This document shows positions 47,470 to 57,949 of a stretch of DNA of 64,000 bases, piece after piece (position 1 is the stretch's first letter; every line of letters begins with the position of its first letter). Source of the stretch: Leptasterias polaris (lineage: Eukaryota > Echinodermata > Asteroidea > Forcipulatida > Asteriidae). The DNA lies in contig JAZGTN010000228.1 in assembly GCA_037783415.1 (NCBI GenBank), positions 372,001 through 436,000 on the forward strand, written 5' to 3'. A model generated the notes under the pieces. It searched no databases and was not told where the DNA came from. It saw nothing but the letters and a program-made list of their open reading frames with translations. The position numbers and the translations under genes are program-made.

Positions 47470-47800
47470 CATGCTTTTAAACTGAGACATTTTAAAAACG
47501 TTTTAAAACTGTTTTTAAAACGTTTCCTAAAAACGAAAATTTTGTCCATAATATAATGGTTTAAAATAGGTTGTGATATAACGTTCTATAAACGTTATGA
47601 TTTCGTTTCAATTGTGTGTGTTTGTTTATGAGTATTTTGCAACGTTATTTTAACGTTTTTATAACGTTTTGATAGAACAATGATTTTTTTCTTTAAATCT
47701 GCTTTAAACTGTGACGTTTTAAAAACGTTTTTAAAACGTTTCAAAAAACCAAACCTAATTAAACCCAATTCAAAACGTTTTAAAAACGTTTTGTGTTTAC
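47470..47800. repeat. AACGTTTT palindromic word cluster, right end
   Basis: Many AACGTTTTTAAAACGTTT words leading to TTGTGTTTACTGGG at the element edge; counterpart of 42875-43260. Confidence 0.85.
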
Positions 47801-47806
47801 TGGGAT

Positions 47807-49720
47807 ACTCCTTAGGCATGGGAGATTAGCCTTGGGTAACCGTGACCCCATGTTGACCTTTACCTATGGGTCAACCGGAAGTGGGACCATATCTCAAGAA
47901 TTACACAACCGATCTTCAAACTGTTTTCAGTTATATACTACTTGGGCATTAGAAATTAGCCTTGAGTAACCGTGACCCTATTTTGACCTTTACTTCCGGG
48001 TCAACCAGAAGTGGGACCATATCTCAAGAACTACACAACCGATTTAAAAACCTTTTTCAGTTCGAGACTCCTTGGGCATGGTAGATTAGCCTTGGGTAAC
48101 CATGACCCCATGTTGACCTTTACTTCCAGGTCATCCGGAAGTGGGACCATATCTCAAGAATTACACAACCGATCTTCAAACTGTTTTCAGTTATAGACTA
48201 CTTGGGCATTATAAATTAGCCTTGAGTAACCGTGACCCCATTGTGACCTTTACTTCCGGGTCAACCGGAAGTGGGACCATATATCAAGAACTACACAACC
48301 GATTTCCAAACTGTTTCAGTTGTATACTCATTGGGCATTGGAGATTAGCCTTGGGCAACCGTGAACCCATGTTGACCTTTACATATGGGTCAACTGGAAA
48401 TTGGACCATGGCTATCTCAAGAACTACACAACCGATTTTCAAACGTTTTTCAATTATAGACTCATTAGGCATTGGAGATTAGCCTTGGGTAACCGTGACC
48501 CCATGTTGACCTTTACCTATGGGTCAACCGTAAGTGGAACCATATCTCAAGAACTACACAACCGATTTTCAAACTGTTTTCAGTTATAGACTCCTTGGGC
48601 ATTGCAGATTAGCCTTGGGTAACCGTGACCCCATGTTGACCTTTACCTATGGTCAACCGGAAGTGAGACCATATCTCAAGAATTACATAGCCGATTTAAA
48701 AACCTTTTTCAGTTCAAGACTCCTTGGGCATTGCAGATTAGCCTTGGGTAACCGTGACCCCATGTTGACATTTACTTCCAGGTCAATCGGAAGTGGGACC
48801 ATATCTCAAGAACTACACAACCGATTTTCAAACTTTTTTCAGTTATAGACTCCTTGGGCATGGGAGATTAGCCTTGGGTAACCATGACCCCATGTTGACC
48901 TTTACTTCCAGGTCATCCAGAAGTGGGACCATATCTCAAGAATTACACAACCGATCTTCAAACTGTTTTCAGTTATAGACTACTTGGGCATTAGAAATTA
49001 GCCTTGAGTAACCGTGACCCCATTTTGACCTTTACTTCCGGGTCAACCAGAAGTGGGACCATATCTCAAGAACTACACAACCGATGTTCAAACCTTTTTT
49101 AGTTATAAACTTCTTGGGCATTGGAGATTAGCCGTGGGTAACTGTGACCCCATGTTGACCTTTACCTATGGGTCAACCGGAAGTAGGACCATATCTCAAT
49201 TACTACACAACCGATTTTCAAACTGTTTCAGTTGTATACTCCTTGGGCATTGGAGATTAGCCTTGGGTAAACGTGACCCCATGTTGACCTTTATCTGTGG
49301 GTCAACCGAGAGTGGGACCATATCTAAAGAATTACACAGCCGATTACAAAAAAAAATCAGTTATAGACTTCTTGGGCATGGGAGATTAGCCTCGTGTAAC
49401 CGTGACCCCATGTTGACCTTTATTTCCAGGTCAACCGGAAGTGACACAAAATCTCATGAACTACACAACCAATTTTCAAACTCGTTTCATTTATAGACTC
49501 CTTGGGCATTGGAGATTAGCCTTGGGTATAAGCGTGACCCCATGTTGACCTTTACTTCTGGGTCAACAGGTAGTTGGACCATATCTCAAGAACTACACAC
49601 CCGATTTTCAATTTCTTTTCAGTTATAAACCCTTCGAGCATTAAATGTTAGACAAGGGTTACCATGACCCCATGTTGACCTTTATTTGTGGTTTAAAAGC
49701 TCATTTAAATTCAGTATCTG
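47807..49720 (+). repeat. Satellite array, right part
   Basis: About 14 further forward monomers continuing the array after the nested element. They become progressively more diverged toward 49700, as expected for the edge of a satellite array. Subtypes match those at 36.6-37.3 and 41.2-42.1 kb (for example ACCCCATTTTGACC). Confidence 0.95.
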
Positions 49721-49723
49721 AAT

Positions 49724-49785
49724 GAAGACCAGGCTTAGGTTTTTAGGCACACTTGAAGACCAGGCTTAGGTTTTTAGGCACACTT
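49724..49785 (+). repeat. Perfect 31 bp tandem duplication
   Basis: Two identical copies starting GAAGACCAGGCTTAGG at 49724 and 49755, between the last satellite monomers and the right terminal repeat. Confidence 0.95.
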
Positions 49786-49961
49786 AAGTGAAAAAGGGGC
49801 TGTCAAAGGTCAAGAGTCTTCTATCTTGAAATCAGACCAACTTTAAAAATAACCTGATTTTGACCTTTACTTCCGGTCTTAACATCTTCAGATCTCCTGA
49901 ACCACATGTCATAAGGTCGTAATGTTTGTGATCTCTTGCAGCTTAGAAAGCTCGAAATTGA

Positions 49962-50000
49962 GAAAATTACCGGAACAGCTATGTGTTTGTTGACAAACAC
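49962..50000 (-). repeat. Right 39 bp terminal inverted repeat of the satellite-bearing element
   Basis: Reads GAAAATTACCGGAACAGC then ends GTGTTTGTTGACAAACAC; its inverse matches 17428-17466 at 37 of 39 positions. A degenerate monomer lies just inside (CTTTACTTCCGG near 49865). Confidence 0.85.
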
Positions 50001-50635
50001 TTAAGCATTTATTTCAATGGAATACTTTCCCATCATATCTTTGTCTCAATACTTTCCCAATATTTTTGTCTTTCATTTAATATCTAGCACTAATTAGACT
50101 AGACTGGCAGTCAGTGAGGTGCAGTTTACTACAGCAGTGCCCACTGAAGACACGCCATCAACCTCTTGTCCTCGTCCACCAACGAATGATCAGTCTCTCA
50201 TGGTAACTACTTCAGATATTGAAGTACATAGCGTGGTCTTTGCAGATCCTAACGATTGCACAATGTATGTGACCACTCTTTTGACATTGATTGCAAAACC
50301 GACTATGAGGCTAAATAACACGAAACACATTCAGAAATTATCGAGCAACTAATAATTTTAGGCCCTAACAGTGCGTGGCGATAAAATTGATTTGCTTGGT
50401 TTTCTAAAGTAGCCAACTACTGTTACATTGAAAACGTATCGTATAAGTGTTAATATAACATAAACCTATCTTTTGCAGCGTCACTGCCCGAATTTTTGCC
50501 AAATAAGAATGGAAAAATGTTGGAGTTTAAAATTGGAGTCTAAATTTAGGCAATAACGGTTTGCGGCCATGTTGGTGGCTGGCTGACGTTCTTGAACCAA
50601 ACCTTGGTCCATAAAAGGGGGCATGACTCCTAGTA
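50001..50635. other. No gene recognised; contains a segment repeated at 57.86 kb
   Basis: Only one structure is evident: 50298-50350 (ACCGACTATGAGGCTAAATA, ACACGAAACACATTCAGAAA) recurs almost unchanged at 57861-57912. The rest is AT-rich without supported exons. Confidence 0.5.
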
Positions 50636-51603
50636 TAGGTTTTCTCGGTCAATTTCGGTAAATGAGCAGCCGATTTCATTTTCGTGCGTTCGAATTAAAG
50701 CTATTTTGCCTCTCCAGTTGTTACTGGAGTTGTTCCTTTTGCACTGTGTTCAATTTAGCATATCGTCATTCTTTTTCGTGACGCACAATCATCATTCAAT
50801 TTAGCAAAGCTGGTTTGACTGGAGATTTTACTGGTTTAATTTTTTTCAATTTCGTAAAGAGGCAATCAATTTCGCTAAATGAGAATTCAAATAAGTACGA
50901 CTAAAGAAATACGAATAAACAGATAATCTGTATTAGGCAACTGTTTCGTATCTTCACTTTAATTCAGGCAAACATTATTTTCTTTATTTATGGTTCCAGG
51001 AGACTTTACATGGGGCCCATGATGTTTTTTCTTCTTTGTTTTCTCATATGGGGGATCTTTATTGGTTAACTGGCCTAATTTTGTATTGTGTTTGAATGGG
51101 GTGTTTCTTTATGTTTTTCCTGGTTGTTGTTGTTTATGTTGTTTCTTCCTCAACCATCAATCTGTTGGCGTGCCAGACATCTTGGCGTATATGTTTAGGT
51201 ATGGTTGTACCACAAGCTGCAAACTTATTGAAATATGAGTGTAAAACTGGAGCAAAAAGCTCGTCTTCGAAGTACAAAGTGACTCAAGTGCAAATAAGTG
51301 AACCGTATATGCCTTATTAACAAAGCGTTTTTTAGATTGCACAAATTACAGAAATGACTGCCCAAAAATGAATTTGAATGACTAAACACACGCATCAAAA
51401 AGCTCCGGCGAATTTGAATGCTGCTTTGATGAATCGTTAAATTGAATGATTATTTTGTTAAATCGAATGACGCAACAGTACATTTGACTAGTCATAAAAC
51501 GAAATCGAATGACCCTTTTTAGTAGCATTCGATTTCGCGCGAAATAGAATAGCGTGGTGGTTAAATTGGCTGCTCATTTGCCGAAATTGACCGAGAAAAC
51601 CTA
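50636..51603. mobile_element. 968 bp TIR transposon with subterminal repeats, TA-flanked
   Basis: The ends TAGGTTTTCTCGGTCAATTT and its inverse, extending to about 43 bp (through AAATGAGCAGCC), lie at 50636 and 51603, each flanked by TA. Inside both ends the word TTCAATTT(A/C)G or its inverse AAATCGAATGA is repeated many times, a pattern of transposase-binding subterminal repeats. No transposase is visible; the open frame at 51096-51320 has no recognisable domain. TA flanks suggest a Tc1/mariner-type or related superfamily. Confidence 0.75.
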
Positions 51604-51789
51604 TAGTAACTTCTGTTGATTGTTTTATCTTTACATAATTCATTACTTTTATGTTTTCAGTCAATTTTCAAATCTAAATATGTTGTTCATAACTTTGTGT
51701 TAAATTCATATCGCCTGTGACACTCATATCGTCTGTAGGCAGATTGAATTGTGAATGAATTTATCAAATTCAATGAAAAATACCCGGAA

Positions 51790-52149
51790 GGGTGTCATGG
51801 CCGAATGGTTTACCTCATCGGATTCAAGTTATAGTGGTTTACTTATCGGGGTTTGGGTTCGAGTCTCGGTCATGACGCTTGTGTCCTTGAGTCAGACGCT
51901 TCACTATAATTGCGTCTGTTCACACAGGGGTATAAATGGGTACCTGCGAGGGTAGAGGTTGATATTTTGTTTGAAAAAGCCCTTTGATCGCCATGGCAGC
52001 TCTGGGCTGTACACTCCCCAAGGAGCTGAGATGAATTAAAGATGTGTTATTGGCCCAATGACCAGGACACTAATGTAAAGCGCATTGAGACGTTAATGTA
52101 AAATGCGCAAAATCAGAACTAGTTAATTGTATTCAATATTTGTATTATT
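51790..52149 (+). mobile_element. Complete-looking tRNA-derived SINE
   Basis: Head GGTGTCATGGCCGAATGGTT with A box (TGGCCGAATGG, about 51798) and B box (GGGTTCGAGTC, about 51855-51865), spaced as in a Ser/Leu-type tRNA with a long variable arm. Body: TGTCCTTGAG near 51890 (related to the SINE at 5.5 kb), GGGTACCTGCGAGGGTAGAG and AGAGCTGAGATG-like segments. The 3' tail has AAAGCGCATTGAGACG and AAAATGCGC, resembling LINE L2-type tails, and ends in ATTATTAAA. It is about 360 bp long and appears full length. Confidence 0.85.
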
Positions 52150-52529
52150 AAAGGGAATATCCACTTTTGGTCACTTTAAAATAACATTATCCTCAATTGG
52201 TGATCCAAACATATGTATAAAAAGCAAAACAATGGAAACTTGGGCTCGATTATTTATTGAAGTTGCAAGAAAACAATGAAAGAAAATAACACCCTTGTTG
52301 CATGAAATAGTGTGCTTTCAGATGCCTGGAAAAGGCTTCATGCCCGAAGCCTTTCTCAGATTCAAATATTTTACGTGAAAAATCACCTCTTTCTCTTATA
52401 CCACATTACTTCAAAGGGTGACGTTCTTAAGAAATTATTCATGACTTCAAAAGCTCTCCAGTGCTCGTTACCAAGTAATTTCTATGGTCATAACATTTTG
52501 GTGTAATAAGTAAAAGTATACACTCCCTT
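52150..52529. mobile_element. MITE remnant beginning TTAA-AGGGA
   Basis: Starts at TTAAAGGGAATATCC directly after the SINE tail and ends near ACACTCCCTTT at 52521-52530, whose inverse AAAGGGAGTGT resembles the left end. TTAA is present only on the left. The AGGGA start recalls the TTAA MITE at 43.99 kb. The frame at 52312-52506 is not a recognisable protein. Confidence 0.45.
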
Positions 52530-53172
52530 TCACCATAACAACAATCGAACAAAGACACCAACAGGCACTTTCAAGTGTCCGTTTGATAATTGCGTGTAAT
52601 TTTTTTGGGGGAGAACACAATCATATTGAAATCACCCGCACCATTAGATATAGACCTTCAACCCAATTAGTCAAACAAACAACCAGGGAAGTGCAGACCC
52701 TGTACAATTCTAGACAAGAAGCAATCTGGAATCCAAATGGTTAATTTCACCTAGTAGTTGCTATTGTTGTAATCTCGGTTCTTACCTAAAAGTAACAACG
52801 GTGAGTTCTGAGTCCGGTATGCCTAGACGGCGATAGAGCGCTAATAAATAGACGTCTTCATTCAGGATTGGTGGACAACGGACTGCCGCATGGCCAGGCC
52901 ACCGGTCACGCCCGACTGGTTTATTGCATAACATTTCAACTATAGGCAATAATCACTACACTAGTACGTGAAGGCTAAGTAATTGCAGTACAGTTCCTAG
53001 GCGGGGAAACTGTGAGAGCTGGTCATTGATGGATTGTCTGTTGTGTGAAAAACAACCCCGATGGTAACGAGATAATAATTTGCATGCTATTTGGCTAGGT
53101 GTATAGTTGTTGTTTTGTTATTATAAGAAATAATTTTATTTGCGGAGAACTGACCGTTTAATTAGACCTCGA
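52530..53172. other. No gene recognised
   Basis: Unique-looking AT-rich sequence; nothing supported. Confidence 0.4.
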
Positions 53173-53238
53173 GACCACCGTGCTAGCCCAATGGCTAGAG
53201 GCAGTTCGAATCCTTGGCAGCGGGTACCGCAACAATTT
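53173..53238 (+). mobile_element. SINE scrap, GGCAGCGGGTACCGC family
   Basis: ACCACCGTGCTAGCCCAATG, GCTAGAGGCAGTTCGAATCC, then GGCAGCGGGTACCGCAACAA. A-box-like and B-box-like words are present but only about 10 bp apart, so the tRNA-like head has lost its anticodon region. Other copies: 14967-15011 and, in reverse, 63372-63436. Confidence 0.65.
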
Positions 53239-54499
53239 CGTTGATGTTAATTTTGCATCAGAGACTTAGTACTTTACCGATTTCTCTGGAAAAAATACTG
53301 GGCAAATTACTCGGGTGGAACGAGTTAAGTGCCACCAACGTTGACAAAAGTAAGCAACCGAAGGCGAACTACTCTATAGTTTATATATGACTAAACATGT
53401 ATATAAATATATATATAATATAATAATAATAATATTAAGGATAATGCTAGTCGGTATAATAGTGGGACAGTAGTGAATCTCGAAAAAAACACATGCTTTT
53501 AAAAAAATACTTTTATACAATTAATGATTTATTTATTTTACATACTTAATTTCCTGATTAATTTCATGGAATTTATCGTTTCTTTAGAATCTAACTTTTT
53601 TCTATGTCGCCCTATTATTTTTTATAAAGCTTGTGCTACAATGGGGCGACACATTAGTTGCCACCCTTCTATAGCATTTTATATAAAACGTACGTGAACA
53701 TGCCACAATAGGGTGACATCAGTTCCATACTTTACCTCATCTTCTTGTAAAGAATTAACTTTTTAATTTATATGAAATAATTCACTATTCAGGATTCGCG
53801 GAAAATCACCAACACCGCCGAGATCGTAGTTTGAGACTAACACATTAAGTAGGTTCTATAAATTCTTCCCTGGTGTGGGGTTTGGGTGCAGAACGGCAAA
53901 ACGGGATCAAACGCCACTATAACATTGTGGTTTATACTTAATAAACATTATGACGATAGTTATTGTTTGTTATGTAAAGTACAACAATAATATGGCAACA
54001 GTTACTAAAACCTAAAACCTAGTTTTTGGACTATAATTTATAAGTCCATGTATTTACAAAACAAAAAAAACAAAAAAATCAAGGAGAACTTGAAGTAATC
54101 ATTTCTTTTTGTGTGTTTCCAGAAAACATCGAGTCTCCATATTGCAGCATTTTTTATCTCACCAAATAATAACATGGTGGCAGTTGCATTCCCACAGCAA
54201 TCTAATTGACGCATCAAAATCCAAAACGATTTTTTTTTTCCAGAAACAAGATGGCCCTCGATCTTATTTGCAAAACCTATATGACAGAGATTCAGTAATA
54301 GCACAGTGCAAAACTACATGTCTAGCGGGTTGATCGGATCAATTACACTATGCAGGTTGTGAACACGTGCGCTGACACCCAGGGCCACGTGATTGTCTTC
54401 GCGCTGTCATGTCCATACACACTACACACAAATCCTGCTGTGTTTGTGCGTTGTCAAACAAGGTGGGGGAAACGGGTCAATAGGTGCGCTTAATTGTCC
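53239..54499. other. No gene recognised; AT repeats
   Basis: A TA/TAA-rich tract lies at 53397-53440. Two GGGGCGACA/GGGTGACA words at about 53642 and 53712 may belong to a decayed element. No exon is supported. Confidence 0.4.
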
Positions 54500-54519
54500 G
54501 GTTTTGACATGATGTAAAG

Positions 54520-54790
54520 ATACAATTGTTGTTATATCTGTGCAAACTTTATGAGCAGGTTAAACACTCTACAACCTGATACATAAATTATACTAAAAGT
54601 AGTTGTCATGATATGAATAACATTATATATTTTGAAATGTTCTACTTCCGATTTGAACCGGAAGTAAAGGTCAAAGGGGTTGTGTTATGTCTACTTGTAA
54701 TGACCTGTCCGATGATGTGTATAATAATTGTCAAAATCCATAAGTTATAAGTTATGATTTTTACAAATATTCAATTTTAATTTCTGGTAA
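54520..54790 (+). repeat. Diverged relative of the satellite, block 1
   Basis: Contains CTACTTCCGATTTGAACCGG then AAGTAAAGGTCAAAGGGG, the satellite's inverted ETS-type core and half-site in the reverse orientation. The preceding part (GAGCAGGTTAAACACTCTAC) is repeated at about 59230 (GAGCAGGCTTAACGTTCTAC), showing that blocks 1 and 2 derive from one larger repeat. Confidence 0.65.
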
Positions 54791-55560
54791 TTCGATACCT
54801 GATGACGTCACCATAACATCATCAAGTTTTTGTCGTCTTGATATTGAGGGTAAATTTATCAGATGAGTTTCAATGTTCAATTCAATCCCAATCTTGAGTT
54901 TGTCCGTAGATAAGCTCGAAAGTTTTAGTTTTAAGTGAAAAAACAAAGGCAAACATTGACCTAGGGTAAAGACCCACAAGAAAAGGTCAAACGATTTCGG
55001 CATTAAGTTTGTAAATGTTGCTCCAGTTTTGCTCTATCAGATGCTCAACTATGAACATCATACCTTTCATATTCAATAAGATACAGCGACTAGAAAATTG
55101 TAATTTTAAACTTTAAAAACCTTGTAATTTGACACCTGATAAAGTCATAATGATGTCATTGTTCTATCTTCATGTTAAGGTTCAAGTATATGGCAAGTTT
55201 CAAGTTTTGTTTATTTATTTATGTTATTGTTTATGTTTTTAACAAAGTTACAATGAAGTTAATCAAATAAATAAGCACTGATTTCAAAAAACAATTGCTT
55301 TAGTGAACTGCAATTTTGTTATGTTTATTTTTGTTTGGGGGGAAGGTGGAATGTTTATTGCAGTTTCAGATATTTGATGTCTAGAACCCTAAATGCTCCG
55401 CCCCCATACCTACATCCAAGTACCCAAACAGTTCTTTTAAGAGGAACCAATTGAGAAACTGATTTTGGCAGAGAATGGTATGTTTATTAGCTTATTCCTG
55501 GGCGGAAGTTAATTTATAGGACGGGACTACTTTTTGTGCTTAGTGGACAAGGAGACTTCT
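54791..55560. other. Degenerate repeat DNA, no gene
   Basis: Further weak satellite-like words (GGTCAAACGATT near 54990; ACACCTGATAAAGTCATAATG near 55131). No coding exon is supported. Confidence 0.4.
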
Positions 55561-55589
55561 CGTTATTGTCTTCAGGTCTGCGGAGTGAG

Positions 55590-55650
55590 TTTTTAATGGT
55601 TTCAACGTTTCGACCAGCCAGCTCTAGTCATCTTCAGGAGAATGAAGAGT
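55590..55650 (-). ncRNA. Hammerhead-ribozyme-like core of a Penelope-type terminal region (candidate)
   Basis: On the minus strand CTGAAGA (55631-55637) is followed by a 6 bp stem GACTAG/CTGGTC with loop AGCTGG, then GAAAC (55606-55610). CUGANGA, stem II, GAAA is the hammerhead core, and Penelope-like elements are known to carry hammerheads in their terminal repeats. One extra U lies between CTGAAGA and the stem, and stems I and III are not convincing. It could be a decayed copy or just the common CTGAAGATGAC..GGTCGAAACG repeat of such elements. Confidence 0.35.
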
Positions 55651-57860
55651 GCGAAACAAGTTGCTCCATGTTTAGGGATTTGGAGGTACTATTCCGAAAT
55701 CTGGGATCAACCATGTGGCAGCGGAAAAAAATAGCAAGACAAGTTCTCAGTGAACAACATATAAACAGCAAATTAAATATACATAAGGTGTTACCGCTTT
55801 CAGAATATACAATGATACCGCACCATGCAATGCCTCAAAATCTAAGAACTTTAGAGGTTTTAAATACTTTAAATAGTCATATGTTTTCCCAGCCGGGATA
55901 AAACGTTGGCTTAACCACAGCCTACAGTTGGCAATTTTTTAATATTTAAACAACATTAGTAGGAAATGTTGGAAAATTGTTTAAACTACCCACTGTAAAA
56001 TGCTATGTAAGTCCTGAACGTTTTCAACAATTTGGACCCGAAAGTGCCCGATTTCGTCCTTTGTTCACGCGTTAATACAATGCACATCGGACCTAAAACG
56101 TGGTTCCTCAATGTTAGATTACTTGCAATACATCCACGGTATACTAAAAACCTGTTGTTTAAATTCAAGAAAAACAAAATGGACTGAAGCTTACCCTTTC
56201 CGAAGTACAACCAGATCCCATTGCAGCCTTCTAAAAGCAGATCTGAACGTCAAACTGGTCTTCTAAAATTATTTACCTGGTGATGAGTATTTAAGGTCTG
56301 CCAACTTTCAAACGCAAGTGAAGGGTGGATTCACGTGCCTCCCTTATGTCCTTGCAATTAATTCGATCAGTCATCCATAACACTTTAACTACGTCAATCC
56401 AACGGTCGTCAAAAGATCTGGTAAAGCGCGTGTAATGTGATGTTTCAGCAATGGCACCATAATATTTGTGCAAATATTTCTCTAAATTATTATTAATTTA
56501 CACGATGTTTATATGTGGACAGCTCAATTGCATTTTACATCAGATCAAAGGGTCACATTACTCCTTCTCTTTTTCAGCCGACAAACCTCTTTGTTTTCCA
56601 AACGCAATCTATTGAAATACGTGTAATAATAGTTCAGTTCGTGGTGCGAGCGACTATCTGTAAAAAAATCACACATTTTTTGTATATATTTTTTTAACAC
56701 AAATTATCAATATACTCGTTACTGATAATATTTTCAGCAAGTTTCAGTGCTAAATACTTTCGTTTCGTTATTAAACTAATAACTAAAAACGACGTATCAC
56801 TAAATTTGACTAGATTTGCAATTTTGTCTTTCCACACAGTGACCTAGCTAGGTACGCCACTTTACCAAAGATGTACTATGCTCTGCAACGCGCGCAGCTC
56901 GGGCGCGTGTGTTAAATTTGCGTACCACGAAGTGACCTATCTCGAAGCGTAGTGTTTTTTTCAAAAAGTGACCTTTCTAGATAGGTCTATATTATGCATT
57001 GGTTTGTACACATCGCTCTGCGGGCAAAACTCAGTATTGCATTTTCAGGAATTATTTACTAATTACAATAGTTGCAGGGATGAAATTAAATTGACAGTTC
57101 TGTATTATAAAGTAGTCTGCTTTATGTTTGTCTTAACAAATAAATATGCAAATAGTTAACAGACCCCTAAACAGCAGTTTAACAAATATTTCAACTTCAA
57201 TCGTGATTGGTTCGTGGTACAAGCGACGAATTATCGAAATGCAAACAAGTTTGTAGTAATTAGTTACACAATTTATTTGAAATAATTCTTTCATACCTGA
57301 ATATAGGATCATCTTCAAGGACATTGAAGTATAATAACGCCAACTTCACAATTTTTTGTTTAATAATTATTTTTGTTTAAGTCTCCCATACTGCAGCTAG
57401 AGTACACTAGTTCCTTCCAAAGTTTTTGATTGAACCTGTCTCCGGATTTATAAAACTCTCATTAAACGACGTTCGTAATATTAAACTTTACGACACCATT
57501 CCAATTCAAAAGGAGGCTACCGGAGCAGTGCCACCAATTCAGCGATCCACTAAGGCCACGCCCCATTTTTTAAAGACCACTCTTAGCCGCGAAAATGTTT
57601 GATCACCGATTGATGCTGCGCCTGTATCCTCGTTTTTGAATTAAAACAATTACGTTATATATAAATATTGAAAGCGTAATGTTGAGCTCTGATTTTAGAC
57701 TGGTACCTCACGTTAGCAAGTCTCAGGTTTTCGAAGCCATTGATATGTGGGAGCTTTGCCCGCTTTCATATATATTCCTGCTGTGCGCTCGCGTTTGCCT
57801 GATCCGCTTTAGAAAATGAACAGTTTACATTGCATGTGCGTGATGAAAACATCAGTAAGA
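55651..57860. other. No gene recognised
   Basis: The plus frame 55536-55901 and the minus frame 56473-56291 are open but match no family I can name; the latter ends IREARESTLHLRLKVGRP, faintly like the tail of a GIY-YIG retroelement protein. The rest is AT-rich and without splice-bounded exons. Confidence 0.35.
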
Positions 57861-57912
57861 ACCGATTATGAGGCTAAATAACACGAAACACATTCAGAAA
57901 GTATCGAACAAA
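57861..57912 (+). repeat. Second copy of the 50.3 kb segment
   Basis: ACCGATTATGAGGCTAAATA and ACACGAAACACATTCAGAAA with about four differences from 50298-50350. Both copies lie next to satellite-type DNA. Confidence 0.8.
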
Positions 57913-57949
57913 TAACTAGAGATTCAGTTTGTGTTCATTACAAAAACAA

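Larger units (their letters stand above)
42860..47804. mobile_element. 4.9 kb element with AACGTTTT-rich inverted ends, nested in the satellite
   Basis: The satellite is cut inside its TTATATACTCC segment. The insert begins CCCAG at 42860 and ends CTGGG at 47804; the dinucleotide AT occurs on both sides (42858-42859 and 47805-47806), and removing the insert plus one AT restores the monomer consensus exactly. Both ends consist of many inverted AACGTTTTAAAAACGTT words (42875-43260 and 47470-47800). The interior carries a LINE scrap, a palindromic MITE and decayed duplications but no transposase I can recognise, so it is non-autonomous or degenerate. Confidence 0.7.

Noticed and set aside
17421..50005. 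Target-site duplication of the 32.6 kb element
   Set aside because: TTAG on the left and TTAA on the right are adjacent to the termini but too short and imperfect to count.
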